Shown here: one piece after another, positions 28,097-36,850 of the stretch | Position numbering within the stretch: position 1 is the stretch's first letter | Layout of the letters: each line of letters starts with the position of its first letter | Source: Caulobacter sp. SLTY | GTDB lineage: Bacteria > Pseudomonadota > Alphaproteobacteria > Caulobacterales > Caulobacteraceae | Direction of reading: 5' to 3' | Length of the DNA stretch: 64,000 bases | Assembly: GCF_009905535.1 (NCBI RefSeq) | Contig: NZ_JAAALA010000020.1 | Location: 18,339-82,338 of the forward strand | Notes under the pieces: generated by a model | What the model was told of the DNA's origin: nothing | Database searches by the model: none | The model's input: only the letters and a program-made list of their open reading frames with translations | Translations under genes and position numbers: made by a program

Positions 28097-29262
28097 CAGC
28101 GCTTGCCCTGCGGCGCGGCGCCGCCCTGTCCGGGCAGGCGCACGGCCTGTCCGTCCTGCAGGCGGTTCAGACCATCGGCGACCACGCGGTCACCGGGCTT
28201 CAGACCTTCGCGGATCTCGACGAAACCGCCTTCGCTAACGCCGGGCGTCACCTGGGTCTTGCGCGCCACCGGGCCGCTGCCGCCGCCCGGTTGGCCTTTG
28301 CCCTTGGCGTTACCGTTACCCTTGCTCTCGGCCCCAGCCTGGCGTTCGGTGATCAGGAAGACGAAAGCCTGATCACCCTCGTACTGGATGGCGGACTCCG
28401 GCACGGCCAAGGCGTCCCGACGACCGTGCTCGATATTCACCCGCAGCATCATGCCCGGCTTGATCCGCCCGCCGGCATTGGGGAACTCGGCCCGGGCGGT
28501 GACGGCGCGGGTGGCGGTGTCGATCCGGGTGTCGACCTGGGCGATGCGACCGGTGAACACTTCGCCTGGATAGGCGTCAGGCGTGGCCGCGATCGACGAG
28601 CCCTGGCGCAGCACCGACAGGTAGCGGTCCGGGACATCGAAATCGACGCGGATGGCGCCCAGGTCATCCAGGCTGACGATCGGCGACCCGGGGCTGATCA
28701 GCGCGCCGGGGGCGATGTCGCTGAGACCCACCACGCCCGCGAACGGCGCCCGGATCACTCGGTCCAGCTTGCGCGCCCGCGCCGCCGCGGTGGAGGCCTG
28801 GGCGGTCTCCAACGCGGCCAGATACTGCTCCGCGGTCGCCTTAGGGGCGATCCCCTTGTCGGCCAGCGTCTTCCACCGTTGGTACTCCCGCCGGGCCTGG
28901 TTCTCGCGGGCCACCGCCTCTGCAACGCCGGCGTCCTGTTCAGTGGCCTTCAAGGTGACGAGGATCTGGCCACGAGACACCGCCTGCCCGTCCCGGAAGT
29001 GCACCGCGGTGACAAGCTCTGCGGTGTCGGAGGTGATAGTCACCGACTGGCGGCCCTTGGCCACGCCCAGCACGGCGATGCGATCGGCGAACGGCCGGTT
29101 GGTCACGCTGGCCAGACTGACCTGGGCGGCGCGCCCCCCGGGACCGCCTCCGCCCTTGCCCTTGGCCTCGGAATCGCCCGTCGCCAGGCGCAGCCCGCCG
29201 AGCACCACCATCAGAAGCAGGACAGCGGCCGCGGTGATCAGAAAGAAATGGCGACGAAACAA
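28096..29262 (-). CDS. RND efflux pump, periplasmic adaptor (membrane fusion protein)
   Basis: A 388-residue adaptor joining the RND pump to an outer-membrane channel. An N-terminal membrane anchor (about 6-25) precedes a Gly/Lys-rich linker. The lipoyl-like halves flank a helical hairpin (VAEAVARENQARREYQRWKTLADKGIAPKATAEQYLAALETAQAS); FAGVVGLSDIAPGALISPGSPI and the beta-barrel VDFDVPDRYLSVL follow. The C-terminal region contains a basic Gly/Lys insertion (ESKGNGNAKGKGQPGGG). It is transcribed first in the operon with the pump. A 9-bp inverted repeat lies 74-118 bases upstream. Confidence 0.93.
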   Translation of the reverse strand: MFRRHFFLITAAAVLLLMVVLGGLRLATGDSEAKGKGGGGPGGRAAQVSLASVTNRPFADRIAVLGVAKGRQSVTITSDTAELVTAVHFRDGQAVSRGQILVTLKATEQDAGVAEAVARENQARREYQRWKTLADKGIAPKATAEQYLAALETAQASTAAARARKLDRVIRAPFAGVVGLSDIAPGALISPGSPIVSLDDLGAIRVDFDVPDRYLSVLRQGSSIAATPDAYPGEVFTGRIAQVDTRIDTATRAVTARAEFPNAGGRIKPGMMLRVNIEHGRRDALAVPESAIQYEGDQAFVFLITERQAGAESKGNGNAKGKGQPGGGSGPVARKTQVTPGVSEGGFVEIREGLKPGDRVVADGLNRLQDGQAVRLPGQGGAAPQGKR

Positions 29263-29335
29263 GCGATACTCCCAAGGCCGACCCAGCGACGCGACTCAAC
29301 GCGTCACATAGGGCAAGGTGTCGCACCCTAAACCC

Positions 29336-29380
29336 GTTTCAAGTGGCTCGGGCATGACTGAACGGCTACCGACTTGAAAC
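29336..29380. promoter_or_regulatory. Inverted repeat upstream of the RND efflux operon
   Basis: GTTTCAAGT (29336-29344) and its exact reverse complement ACTTGAAAC (29372-29380) are separated by 27 bases, upstream of the adaptor gene start at 29262. Such an arrangement could be an operator pair for a repressor, but no regulator gene is adjacent. Confidence 0.35.
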
Positions 29381-29391
29381 AATTGAAAGAG

Positions 29392-29422
29392 AACGGCCGC
29401 CCGCGCTTGGCGGACGGCCGTT
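29392..29422 (-). terminator. Candidate terminator downstream of the class II aldolase gene
   Basis: A strong hairpin pairs AACGGCCG (29392-29399) with CGGCCGTT (29415-29422), extended by CCGC/GCGG after one mismatch, with a short loop. Read on the minus strand it is followed by TTCTCTTTC, a pyrimidine-rich tract. It lies 26 bases after the aldolase stop. Confidence 0.6.
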
Positions 29423-29447
29423 TCAACGTCTGAAAAAAGCGCGATCC

Positions 29448-30224
29448 TTAGGCGTCGTAGCCGGGCAGCGACCGCTCCAGCTGGCGCAGGCAGCCCGGCC
29501 AGGCCAGGCCGCCGATCGGCCCCATGCCGTTGCCCATCTGGCCTCGCACCTCGGCCTGGCTGGCCTCCGGCGCGAACAGCACATTGTCGCGGCCGGCGCT
29601 CAGCGCCATCACCTGCTGGGCGCAGGCGCGTTCCAGGTAGAACATGCCCAGCCAGCATTCCGCCGCGCTCGACCCGACCGCCAGGGTGCCGTGGTTGCGC
29701 AGCATCATCAGCCGCTTGGTCGGCCCCAGGTCCGCCACCAGCCGCTCGCGCTCGTCCAGGTTCAGCGCGATGCCTTCGTAGTCGTGGTACGCCAGCTGCG
29801 GCAGGACGATCAGCGCATGCTGGCTGAGCGGCAGCAGCCCTTCCTTCTGCGCCGCCACCGCGACACCCTGGTCGGAGTGCAGGTGCATGACGAACATGGC
29901 GTCCTCGCGCGCCGCATGCACCGCTGAGTGGATGGTAAAGCCCGCCGGATTGATGAAATAGGGCGTCTCCTGCAGCACCTTGCCGTCGAGGTCGATCTTG
30001 ACCAGCGAACTGGCGGTGATCTCGTCGAAGAACATCCCATAGGGGTTTATCAGGAAATGGTGCTCCGGACCCGGGATCCGGGCCGAGATGTGGGTGAAGA
30101 TCATGTCGTCCCACCCGTGCAGCGCCACCAGCCGGTAAAGCGCCGCCAGATCCACCCGCGCCTTCCACTCCTCCGCCGAGACCTTGTCCTTCAGCGATGA
30201 GGGCAGCGTCGAACCGTCAGCCAT
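29448..30224 (-). CDS. Class II aldolase/adducin family protein
   Basis: A 258-residue zinc-dependent aldolase-fold protein. The ATG at 30224 is used because GGAGG lies 8 bases upstream; a longer frame from 30272 has no such site. Landmarks are WDDMIFTHISARIPG near the start, TIHSAVHAAREDAMFVMHLHSDQGVAVA with the metal-binding His-x-His, and LMMLRNHGTLAVGSSAAECW with the last metal-binding His. Family members act on sugar phosphates (fuculose- or ribulose-phosphates) or, as adducin-like proteins, have no known activity. The substrate is unknown. Confidence 0.88.
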   Translation of the reverse strand: MADGSTLPSSLKDKVSAEEWKARVDLAALYRLVALHGWDDMIFTHISARIPGPEHHFLINPYGMFFDEITASSLVKIDLDGKVLQETPYFINPAGFTIHSAVHAAREDAMFVMHLHSDQGVAVAAQKEGLLPLSQHALIVLPQLAYHDYEGIALNLDERERLVADLGPTKRLMMLRNHGTLAVGSSAAECWLGMFYLERACAQQVMALSAGRDNVLFAPEASQAEVRGQMGNGMGPIGGLAWPGCLRQLERSLPGYDA

Positions 30225-30242
30225 GGCGAGTTCCTCCCGTAT

Positions 30243-30260
30243 TTCGAACCGTTGTTTGAA
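30243..30260. promoter_or_regulatory. Imperfect palindrome upstream of the class II aldolase
   Basis: TTCGAAC-CGTT-GTTTGAA matches its reverse complement at six of seven positions per arm. It lies 19 bases 5' of the chosen start of the aldolase gene, where a repressor site would be expected. No regulator gene is adjacent. Confidence 0.3.
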
Positions 30261-30370
30261 GAGTCGCGCCATGGCGGCGCGGCGTCAAGCGATGGTTCCA
30301 TTCATCGGATGCGGGCGGTCGACACGCTTCCCTGTCACGTCCTCCCTCGCGCGCCGCGCGCGGAAGGAAC

Positions 30371-31897
30371 TCAGACTGTCCCCCGCACCTGAGATACAGC
30401 GTCCAACCAGCGCGCATAGGCGCTCTCCCGCGCGTGGTCGTCGATGCTGCTGACCAGCCGCTCGCCGTCGGGCCGCGCCCTGGCCGCTTCCTCCAGGTCG
30501 GCGAACACCCCCGCGCCCAGACCGGCGAACAGCGCCGCTCCCAGCGCCGTCGTTTCCTCATAGCTCACCCGGCAGACGGGCAAGTTCGTCAGGTCCGCCA
30601 GCCGCTGGCTGAACCAGGCGCTGCGCGACATCCCGCCGTCGATCCGCAGCTCCGCCTCCGCCCCAAAGGCGTCCGGCGCATCGGCCTGCATCGCTTCGAC
30701 CAGGTCCCGCGTCTGCAGGGCGCAGGCATCGAAGGTCGCCGCCGCGATTTCCGCCAGCCCGGCGTCGCGCGTCAGGCCGAAGATCGCGCCGCGGGCATCG
30801 GCGTCCCACCAGGGCGCGCCCAGGCCGGTGAACGCCGGCACCACCACCACCCCGTTGCCCGGCCGCGCCATCCGCGCCAGCGCCTCGGCCGCGCGCGGCC
30901 CGCCGGTGATGCCCAGGCCTTCGCCCAGCCATTGGATCGCCGCCCCGGCCACGAAGATCGAGCCCTCCAGGGCGTAGGTCGTCCGCCCATCCACCCGCGC
31001 CGCCACCGTGGTCAGCAACCGCGCGCCCGACACAGGCCGCGACTCTCCGGTGTTCAACAGCATGAAGCACCCGGTGCCATAGGTGGCCTTCATCTCGCCG
31101 GGGTGGATACACCCCTGACCCATCAGCGCCGCCTGCTGATCGCCCGCCACGCCCCGGATCGGCACCGCCGCCCCCAGCAGCTCGGCTGTCGTTTCGCCAT
31201 AGTCGCCGGCGCAATCCAGAACCTTGGGAAGCAGCGCGCCAGGAACCTCGAACAGCTCCAGCATCTCCGCCGACCAGACCTGCGCCTGGATGTCGAACAG
31301 CAAGGTCCGGCTGGCGTTGGTCGCGTCGGTGGCATGCACCGCTCCGCCGGTCAGGTTCCAGATGCACCAGGTATCCATCGTCCCGGCCAGCAGCTCGCCG
31401 GCCTCCGCCCGCGCCCGGGCGCCGGGGACCTTGTCAAGGATCCAGGCGATCTTGGTCGCCGAGAAGTACGGATCGAGCAGCAGCCCTGTCACCTCGCTGA
31501 CCCGCGGCTCCACCCCCGCCCTCGCCAGCCCCTCGCAGACGTCGGCGGTCCGTCGGTCCTGCCAGACGATTGCCGGATGGATCGGCCGCCCCGTCCTCCG
31601 ATCCCAGACCACCACCGTTTCCCGCTGGTTGGTAATCCCGATCGCCGCCACATCCGCGACCGGCCGACCCGACTTGCTCAGCGCCTCGCGCAACACCGCT
31701 TGGCAGGCCGTCCAGATCTCTTCGGCATCATGTTCCACCCATCCGTCAGCCGGATAGCTCTGCCGCAACGGCCGGCTGGCGTCGGCCAACGGCTTGCCGG
31801 ACGTGTCGAAGACGATGGCCCGCGTGCTGGTCGTTCCCTGGTCCAGCGCCAGGATCACCCGACCCATCTTCCCGCTGGCCGTCTTCTCGCCTGCCAT
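30371..31897 (-). CDS. glpK: Glycerol kinase
   Basis: Phosphorylates glycerol to sn-glycerol 3-phosphate with ATP in the cytoplasm. It is 508 residues long from the first ATG; the family-like part begins at MGRVILALDQGTTSTRAIVFD (residue 11). Other landmarks are the glycerol-contact WVEHDAEEIW, GITNQRETVVVWDRRTG, the phosphate loop YGTGCFMLLNTG, and the ATP-site FTGLGAPWWDADARGAIFGLTRD with IDGGMSRSAWFSQ. No glpF, glpD or glpR is present in the window. Glycerol could be supplied by lipid turnover (inference). It is divergent from a DUF2336 gene. Confidence 0.96.
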   Translation of the reverse strand: MAGEKTASGKMGRVILALDQGTTSTRAIVFDTSGKPLADASRPLRQSYPADGWVEHDAEEIWTACQAVLREALSKSGRPVADVAAIGITNQRETVVVWDRRTGRPIHPAIVWQDRRTADVCEGLARAGVEPRVSEVTGLLLDPYFSATKIAWILDKVPGARARAEAGELLAGTMDTWCIWNLTGGAVHATDATNASRTLLFDIQAQVWSAEMLELFEVPGALLPKVLDCAGDYGETTAELLGAAVPIRGVAGDQQAALMGQGCIHPGEMKATYGTGCFMLLNTGESRPVSGARLLTTVAARVDGRTTYALEGSIFVAGAAIQWLGEGLGITGGPRAAEALARMARPGNGVVVVPAFTGLGAPWWDADARGAIFGLTRDAGLAEIAAATFDACALQTRDLVEAMQADAPDAFGAEAELRIDGGMSRSAWFSQRLADLTNLPVCRVSYEETTALGAALFAGLGAGVFADLEEAARARPDGERLVSSIDDHARESAYARWLDAVSQVRGTV

Positions 31898-31966
31898 CCG
31901 CCGCGCTCCTCCAACATTCTAACGCCCGTTTTAAGCATGTTTTCATGGGCGCCCGTCAGATTGACC

Positions 31967-33103
31967 ATGTCAGCATCGATTCGGGGATGCCGCTTGGCGC
32001 TCGCCGCCCAAACCGTCGAACTTCTGGACCTCGCCCGCCAGCGCGAGCCCCAGGCGCGTGAGCGCCTGCTGGAAGCCATCATCGGCCTTTGCAACTCGGC
32101 TTCCGACATCATCGATACGGAAAGCGTTCAGGGCCTTCTGGGCTCCATCTTCCTGCAACTGGTCGCCGAGGCCGAGGCAGACATCCGCGCCCGCCTCTCC
32201 GAAAAGCTGTCCTCCGCGACCTGGGCCCCGCCGGCCCTGATCAACGTCCTGGCCCTCGACGACATCGAGATCGCCGCCCCGGTCATAGCCAACAGCCCGG
32301 TGCTGAAGGACCACGACCTGATCCGCATCCTGGTCGAAGCCACCCTGGATCACCAGATCGCCGTCGCCCGCCGCGGCAAGATCAGCGCCACTGTGGTCGA
32401 GGCTATTCTCCAGCAGGAGGAGCCGGCCGTCCTCACCGCCTTGGCGACCAATGACAGCGCCGTGCTCACCGAAGACGGTCTCGCCCGCCTGGTCGACAGC
32501 AGCCGCCGCGTCGCCGCCCTGCGGAGCCCCCTGGCCCGCCACCCGCGCCTGTCCTCGGACCTGGCCCTGCGCCTCTATGCCTGGGTCGGCCAGTCCTTGC
32601 GCGCCTCGCTCACCGAGCGATTCCGCCTTGAGCCGGGAGTCCTCGACCAGGCCTTGGCCGAATCCGTCCGCGAGGCCCACGCCATCCCCGGCGCCGGCGA
32701 CACTCTGGCCCGCATGGCGACCCAGGATGAGGCCGAGAACGAACGCCGGCTGGTCACCAAACTGCACGACGGCGGCCAACTCAAGCCCGGCTTCCTTCTG
32801 CGAACCCTGCGCGAGCGGAAGCTGAACCTGTTCTGCTCGGCCCTGGCTACCCTCGGCGGCTTCCAGACCGACCACATCCGGCGCGCCATCGACAGCGACC
32901 GCCCGGAACTGCTGGCCCTGGCCTGCGTCTCGGTCGGCATCGACCGCGGCGTCTTCCCCTCGATTCTCGAGCAGGTCCGCGAGCTGAACGGCGGTCGGCC
33001 GATGGGCGGCCCCGACTCCCTGCGCCGCGCCACCGGCGCCTTCGGGCCCTTCGACCCGGACATCGCCGGCATGGCCTTCCGGCAGGCGATCGCCGTCGTT
33101 TGA
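31967..33103 (+). CDS. DUF2336 family protein 1
   Basis: A 378-residue, helix-rich, HEAT-like protein with no signal peptide, started at ATG 31967 ([15 protein letters not shown]). Features are an N-terminal helical segment ([20 protein letters not shown]), a middle region with [19 protein letters not shown], and the C-terminal [30 protein letters not shown] that recurs in the paralogue at 35523-36659 as GRLTPSLLLRALVQGHMSFFECGVAELAG. DUF2336 proteins are widespread in Alphaproteobacteria and often neighbour signalling genes; no biochemical function is known to me. It lies upstream of nadK and the Hpt gene. Confidence 0.85.
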   Translation: MSASIRGCRLALAAQTVELLDLARQREPQARERLLEAIIGLCNSASDIIDTESVQGLLGSIFLQLVAEAEADIRARLSEKLSSATWAPPALINVLALDDIEIAAPVIANSPVLKDHDLIRILVEATLDHQIAVARRGKISATVVEAILQQEEPAVLTALATNDSAVLTEDGLARLVDSSRRVAALRSPLARHPRLSSDLALRLYAWVGQSLRASLTERFRLEPGVLDQALAESVREAHAIPGAGDTLARMATQDEAENERRLVTKLHDGGQLKPGFLLRTLRERKLNLFCSALATLGGFQTDHIRRAIDSDRPELLALACVSVGIDRGVFPSILEQVRELNGGRPMGGPDSLRRATGAFGPFDPDIAGMAFRQAIAVV

Positions 33104-33137
33104 CAAGCCTGCTCGCGTCAGGCCTTCCTGCCCGCGC

Positions 33138-33920
33138 ATGTACCAGCCCCAACGCGCCCTTACCCGCATCGCCTTCGCCGCCAGCGACCGCATTGAGGCG
33201 CAGGAGGCCCGCGAGTCCCTGATCGCCCGCTACGGCGAAATCCCGGAAGATGAGGCCCAGGTGATCGTCGCCCTAGGCGGCGACGGCTTCATGCTGGAAA
33301 CCCTCCACCGCACGATGGCTCTGAACAAGCCGATCTACGGCATGAACAAGGGCTCGGTGGGCTTCCTGATGAACGAGTACAGCGAGGACGAGTTGGTCGA
33401 GCGGATCAACGCCGCTGAACGCGCGGTCATCCACCCGCTGACGATGGTCGCCATCGACAGCCACCGCCGCCAGCACCGCGCCTTGGCCATCAACGAGGTC
33501 TCCCTGCTGCGGCAGACCCGCCAGACCGCCAAGCTGCGCATCTCCATCGATGGCAAGGTGCGGATGAGCGAACTGGTCTGCGACGGCGTCCTGGTGGCCA
33601 CCCCGGCCGGTTCCACCGCCTACAACCTCTCCGCCTATGGACCTATCGTGCCGATCGACGCCAAGGTCCTGGCCCTCACCCCGATCAGCGCCTTCCGGCC
33701 CCGCCGCTGGCGTGGCGCCCTGCTCTCCCACACCGCCCGGGTGACCATTGAGGTCCTGGAAGCGGACAAGCGCCCGGTCAGCGCCGTGGCCGACAACTTC
33801 GAGGTCCGCGACGTCCTCGAAGTTCACATCTCCGAGGACCGTCAGGTCAGCATGTCTATGATGTTCGACGCTGGCCGAAGCCTTGAGGAACGGGTCCTGG
33901 CCGAGCAGTTCAGCGGCTAG
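33138..33920 (+). CDS. nadK: NAD kinase
   Basis: Makes NADP from NAD and ATP in the cytoplasm. The 260-residue protein contains the GGDG motif ([17 protein letters not shown]), [15 protein letters not shown], the NE motif in [12 protein letters not shown], and the Gly-rich [25 protein letters not shown]. The start ATG at 33138 lies 35 bases after the DUF2336 stop. The length is slightly shorter than the E. coli enzyme (292), as in other Alphaproteobacteria. Confidence 0.97.
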   Translation: MYQPQRALTRIAFAASDRIEAQEARESLIARYGEIPEDEAQVIVALGGDGFMLETLHRTMALNKPIYGMNKGSVGFLMNEYSEDELVERINAAERAVIHPLTMVAIDSHRRQHRALAINEVSLLRQTRQTAKLRISIDGKVRMSELVCDGVLVATPAGSTAYNLSAYGPIVPIDAKVLALTPISAFRPRRWRGALLSHTARVTIEVLEADKRPVSAVADNFEVRDVLEVHISEDRQVSMSMMFDAGRSLEERVLAEQFSG

Positions 33921-33959
33921 CGGCGCCCTGTCGAATTGCTCGCAAAAGTCACATTGTCG

Positions 33960-33979
33960 CATCGCAGCAAACTGCGATG
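33960..33979. promoter_or_regulatory. Perfect hairpin between nadK and the Hpt gene
   Basis: CATCGCAG-CAAA-CTGCGATG, an 8-bp perfect stem with a 4-base loop, 39 bases after the nadK stop and 69 bases before the Hpt start. No T run follows on the plus strand, so it is more likely a protein-binding site or mRNA structure than an intrinsic terminator. Confidence 0.5.
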
Positions 33980-34048
33980 GCGGTTCCACAGCTTGTTAAC
34001 CCCGCCTCCCTAGATTCCGAGTGGTAAACGCCAATCGGAGAGGCGAGC

Positions 34049-34540
34049 GTGAGCAGCAACACCCCTGTACAGGTCATCAATGCCCCCAATACCCTCAAGC
34101 TTCGTCTTGGCGGCGGCAAGTTCGGCGGTATCGATGCGGCGGCGATCGCCAAGGCCGAGGCGGCGCTGAAGTCCCTGTCCGGCAACTTCTCCGAATGGCT
34201 GCAGGACGAGCTCAACAAGCTCGACACCGCTCGCCAAGCTATCCGCACTGAAGGTCTCAACGCCCACACGGCGGAAACCCTCTATTTCCGGGCTCACGAC
34301 CTGAAGGGTCTCGGCACGACCTATGAATTCCCGCTGGTTACCCGTATCGCCGCCTCGCTCTGCAAGCTGATCGACGACCCGGACACCCGCGTGGATGCCC
34401 CGATGTTCCTCGTGGACGCGCACATTGACGCCATCCGCGCCGCCGTCCGCGACGACATCAAGACCGATACCCATCCCGTGGGCAAAGTCCTGATCGCCGA
34501 ACTGGAAAGCCGCGTGGCGGAGATCGCGCCGGCGGAGTGA
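34049..34540 (+). CDS. Hpt (histidine phosphotransfer) domain protein
   Basis: A 163-residue single-domain phosphotransfer protein starting at GTG 34049, with GGAGAGG upstream. The phosphoacceptor His is in FRAHDLKGLGTTYEF (His83), the HxxKG signature. An N-terminal extension of about 28 residues (NAPNTLKLRLGGGKFGG) precedes the helical bundle. It may relay phosphate from the hybrid kinase at 36851-38677 or others. In Caulobacter a comparable orphan Hpt, ShpA, passes phosphate from ShkA to TacA; identity with ShpA cannot be confirmed here. A strong terminator follows. Confidence 0.9.
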   Translation: MSSNTPVQVINAPNTLKLRLGGGKFGGIDAAAIAKAEAALKSLSGNFSEWLQDELNKLDTARQAIRTEGLNAHTAETLYFRAHDLKGLGTTYEFPLVTRIAASLCKLIDDPDTRVDAPMFLVDAHIDAIRAAVRDDIKTDTHPVGKVLIAELESRVAEIAPAE

Positions 34541-34566
34541 CGGCTACTGACTTCCTGGATTTTCAG

Positions 34567-34595
34567 AACCCCGGCCCGCAACGGCCGGGGTTTTT
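34567..34595 (+). terminator. Rho-independent terminator after the Hpt gene
   Basis: A perfect 10-bp stem, AACCCCGGCC (34567-34576) with GGCCGGGGTT (34583-34592), a 6-base loop and a run of T (34591-34595). It lies 26 bases after the Hpt stop. Confidence 0.92.
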
Positions 34596-34694
34596 CGTTG
34601 CGGCCTACGACGGTGGGCGATCGGCGACTGCAATCGGCCTCCCAGCAATGCGCCGGCGTCAGCCCGGAATTGCTTTGTCCGACAGGCTCAGTCC

Positions 34695-35468
34695 TCAGGG
34701 CCTGACCGCCGACAGCGGCTCCACCACATCTCCGTATCCAGCCTCCGCGGGGATCACCAAAACCCCGCCCTCGACCTTCGGCTCCACGGTCACGAGCGTC
34801 CGTGCGGCCGCCCGCGCTGTCGCGTCCGCCGCCCCCGACGCTTCACCCAGAAGCTTCAAATTCATCCGGGTCGGAAAGATGATCGTCCGTTCCTTGGCCT
34901 GCTCCAGTCGCAGCGCCTCCAGCGGCGGGATCCATTCGGCGTCCACAGTCTCGCGCCCGTCGCAAGCCGCGATCTGCTCGTCGCTGGCGGTGGCCAAGTA
35001 GAACCAGGTGTCGAACCGTTTCGGCATCATGTCCGGGGTGATCCATCGCGCGAACACCGTCAGGCTGTTCAGGTCCAGCCGAAGCCCCAGCTTCCGGACC
35101 ACCTCGATAAAGGCGCGCTCGCCCCGATCGACCTCCCCGCGCACCGACGCGGCCCAGTCGTCCCCGTGGAACGACTCGCCGTTCACGAACCGCCCCAGAA
35201 TGATCCCGGTTTCCTCGTATGCCTCTCGGATCGCGGCGATCCGCAGCGGCCGTTGCTCAGCCTCCACCGCGTCCCAGGCTAGGCAGAGTTCTGCCCAGGC
35301 CTCGTCATGGTCGCCCTCGTGGGTCTTGCCGCCGGGAAACACCAGCGCGCCCGAGGCGAAGTCGATCTGGTGATGCCGCTTGACCATCAGCACCTCGAAG
35401 GCGGGGTCGTCCCGGACCAGCAGAATGGTGGCGGCGGGGCGGATGGCGACGGGGGGCTTCTCGGTCAT
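34695..35468 (-). CDS. NUDIX hydrolase (NUDT7/NUDT19-like)
   Basis: A 257-residue hydrolase of nucleoside diphosphates linked to another moiety. The ATG at 35468 (MTEKPPVAIRPAATILLV) is preferred over an upstream GTG/ATG in the same frame. The NUDIX box is split by an insertion: FPGGKTHEGDHDEAW begins it and RIAAIREAYEETGIILG completes it about 30 residues later, as in the CoA-diphosphatase-like NUDT7/19 subgroup. KRHHQIDFASGALVFPGG fits that subgroup. Cleavage of CoA or acyl-CoA derivatives is a possible activity, not shown. Confidence 0.85.
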   Translation of the reverse strand: MTEKPPVAIRPAATILLVRDDPAFEVLMVKRHHQIDFASGALVFPGGKTHEGDHDEAWAELCLAWDAVEAEQRPLRIAAIREAYEETGIILGRFVNGESFHGDDWAASVRGEVDRGERAFIEVVRKLGLRLDLNSLTVFARWITPDMMPKRFDTWFYLATASDEQIAACDGRETVDAEWIPPLEALRLEQAKERTIIFPTRMNLKLLGEASGAADATARAAARTLVTVEPKVEGGVLVIPAEAGYGDVVEPLSAVRP

Positions 35469-35522
35469 GCCGCCAGCATCGCGCGCGCCGCCCGGCCCCG
35501 GCAAGCCTGACGCAACGGCGCC

Positions 35523-36659
35523 CTACGCGGCCCCGCGCCGCTCCTGGCGCTCGGACAGTCGGTCCAGCTTGTCGAGCATGTAATCGACATCTTCCCGCTG
35601 GGCGGTCTGGGCCTGGGTCAGGAACCGTTGAAGCATCCGTTCCTGAAATCGCTCGCGATCCCGCGCCCCGCCGTCGAACTCCATGGTGTGGTAGGTGTCC
35701 ACCGCCACCCGGAAAGCCGCGTAAAGCCGGGCGGGCAGTCCCGCTCGCTCATAGATGGCCCTAAGGCCCAGCGGACCAGCGTCGTGGATCATCAGCCACG
35801 TGCGGTGATGCGGCACCCCGGCCAGCTCCGCCACCCCGCATTCGAAGAAGCTCATGTGTCCCTGCACAAGGGCCCGAAGCAGCAGGCTGGGCGTCAGTCG
35901 CCCGGCCCGGTTCAGGTGCATCGCGAAGGCCTTCGGATCGGCGGTGCGTCCGGTTTGGTCGACCAGGTCGATGATGGCCCGCTCCCGCGTGCCGATAGCG
36001 ATTTGCATCGCCAGGTCCGGCCGGATCGGGTGATGGCTGAGCAGGTGTTCGCGCAGCTGGTCGCTGACCAGGCTGATCAGCTTTTCGGTCACCGCCGGTG
36101 GCAGGACATTGCGGTAGGCCACCGCGGCCAGCACCTTCTCCGACTTCTCGAACCGCTGCAGCGCCCGTGTTAGGGTGCGCTCTGAAAAGGTGGCGTTGTC
36201 GTTGGCCGCCGCCGTTTCGACCGCCGCCTCGACACCGTGCTCGACGATGGAGGCGGTCACCTTCTCGGACAGCTCCGGCCGCTTGGCGATGGCCAACTGC
36301 CTGACCGGCCCGCCCAGACGGACGATCTCGGACAGGTCGTCATCCGTGAACGCCGGCGAGAAATTCAGCAGCGGCAGGCAGACGCTCTCGACGTCCCGCG
36401 CCAGCTTCACCGCCACGTCGCGCGGGACCAGGGGCGAGGATTTCAGGGTCACCGCCAGCGCCCGCCGAACCAGCTCGGTGGCGTCGGAGGCCATGACCCG
36501 CAGGATCTCATGCGCTTTGACCCGATCGGCCTCGGTCAGCGCCTCGCGGTCAATGGTGCGGCACAGCTTGTGCGCCGCCAGGGCGCGCTCGTCCGCCGTC
36601 GCCCCCTTCAGCAGGGTGCGCACGTCAATATCGGTAAGGGCTGTCCTGGTAGTGGTCAT
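35523..36659 (-). CDS. DUF2336 family protein 2
   Basis: A second 378-residue DUF2336 protein, the same length as the one at 31967-33103 but divergent in sequence. Short HEAT-like helices occur throughout (LVRRALAVTLKSSPLVPRDVA, LREHLLSHHPIRPDLAMQIA). The conserved C-terminal part contains GRLTPSLLLRALVQGHMSFFE and ends in a charged tail. It has no signal peptide and is probably cytoplasmic. It is divergent from the hybrid kinase gene, sharing a 191-base upstream region. Function unknown; co-occurrence with Hpt and kinase genes suggests a link with phosphorelays (inference). Confidence 0.85.
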   Translation of the reverse strand: MTTTRTALTDIDVRTLLKGATADERALAAHKLCRTIDREALTEADRVKAHEILRVMASDATELVRRALAVTLKSSPLVPRDVAVKLARDVESVCLPLLNFSPAFTDDDLSEIVRLGGPVRQLAIAKRPELSEKVTASIVEHGVEAAVETAAANDNATFSERTLTRALQRFEKSEKVLAAVAYRNVLPPAVTEKLISLVSDQLREHLLSHHPIRPDLAMQIAIGTRERAIIDLVDQTGRTADPKAFAMHLNRAGRLTPSLLLRALVQGHMSFFECGVAELAGVPHHRTWLMIHDAGPLGLRAIYERAGLPARLYAAFRVAVDTYHTMEFDGGARDRERFQERMLQRFLTQAQTAQREDVDYMLDKLDRLSERQERRGAA

Positions 36660-36850
36660 CAGATAGCCGGCGCGCTCCCCTCAACGACTCGTCAAGGATG
36701 ATGCGCCGGTATGCTTAACCATCTGTTTCCCATGGGCCCTCAGGGGCGTTTGATCCCCGCCCATACAAAGCTGTGGATTAACGATGCGCCGTAACGGCTC
36801 GCAAACCCTACCCCGTTAGGTTGTTGCGGCCTCAATCGGGGATACCCCTA

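Noticed and set aside
30340..30362. GCGCGCCGCGCGCG hairpin near the glpK stop
   Set aside because: Simple GC run with no T tract; not a convincing terminator.
31921..31950. CTAACGCCCGTTTTAAGCAT between glpK and DUF2336 protein 1
   Set aside because: Spacing is off by one and the first half is mismatched compared with the CtrA consensus.
30434..31966. Upstream 511 codons of the plus-strand frame that continues into DUF2336 protein 1
   Set aside because: They are the antisense of glpK; the family-like sequence begins only at ATG 31967.
36700..36800. TTAA half-sites (TTAACCATCTGTT, ATTAACGATGCG) upstream of the hybrid kinase
   Set aside because: Neither has the second half at the correct 7-base spacing, so they are not convincing CtrA sites.
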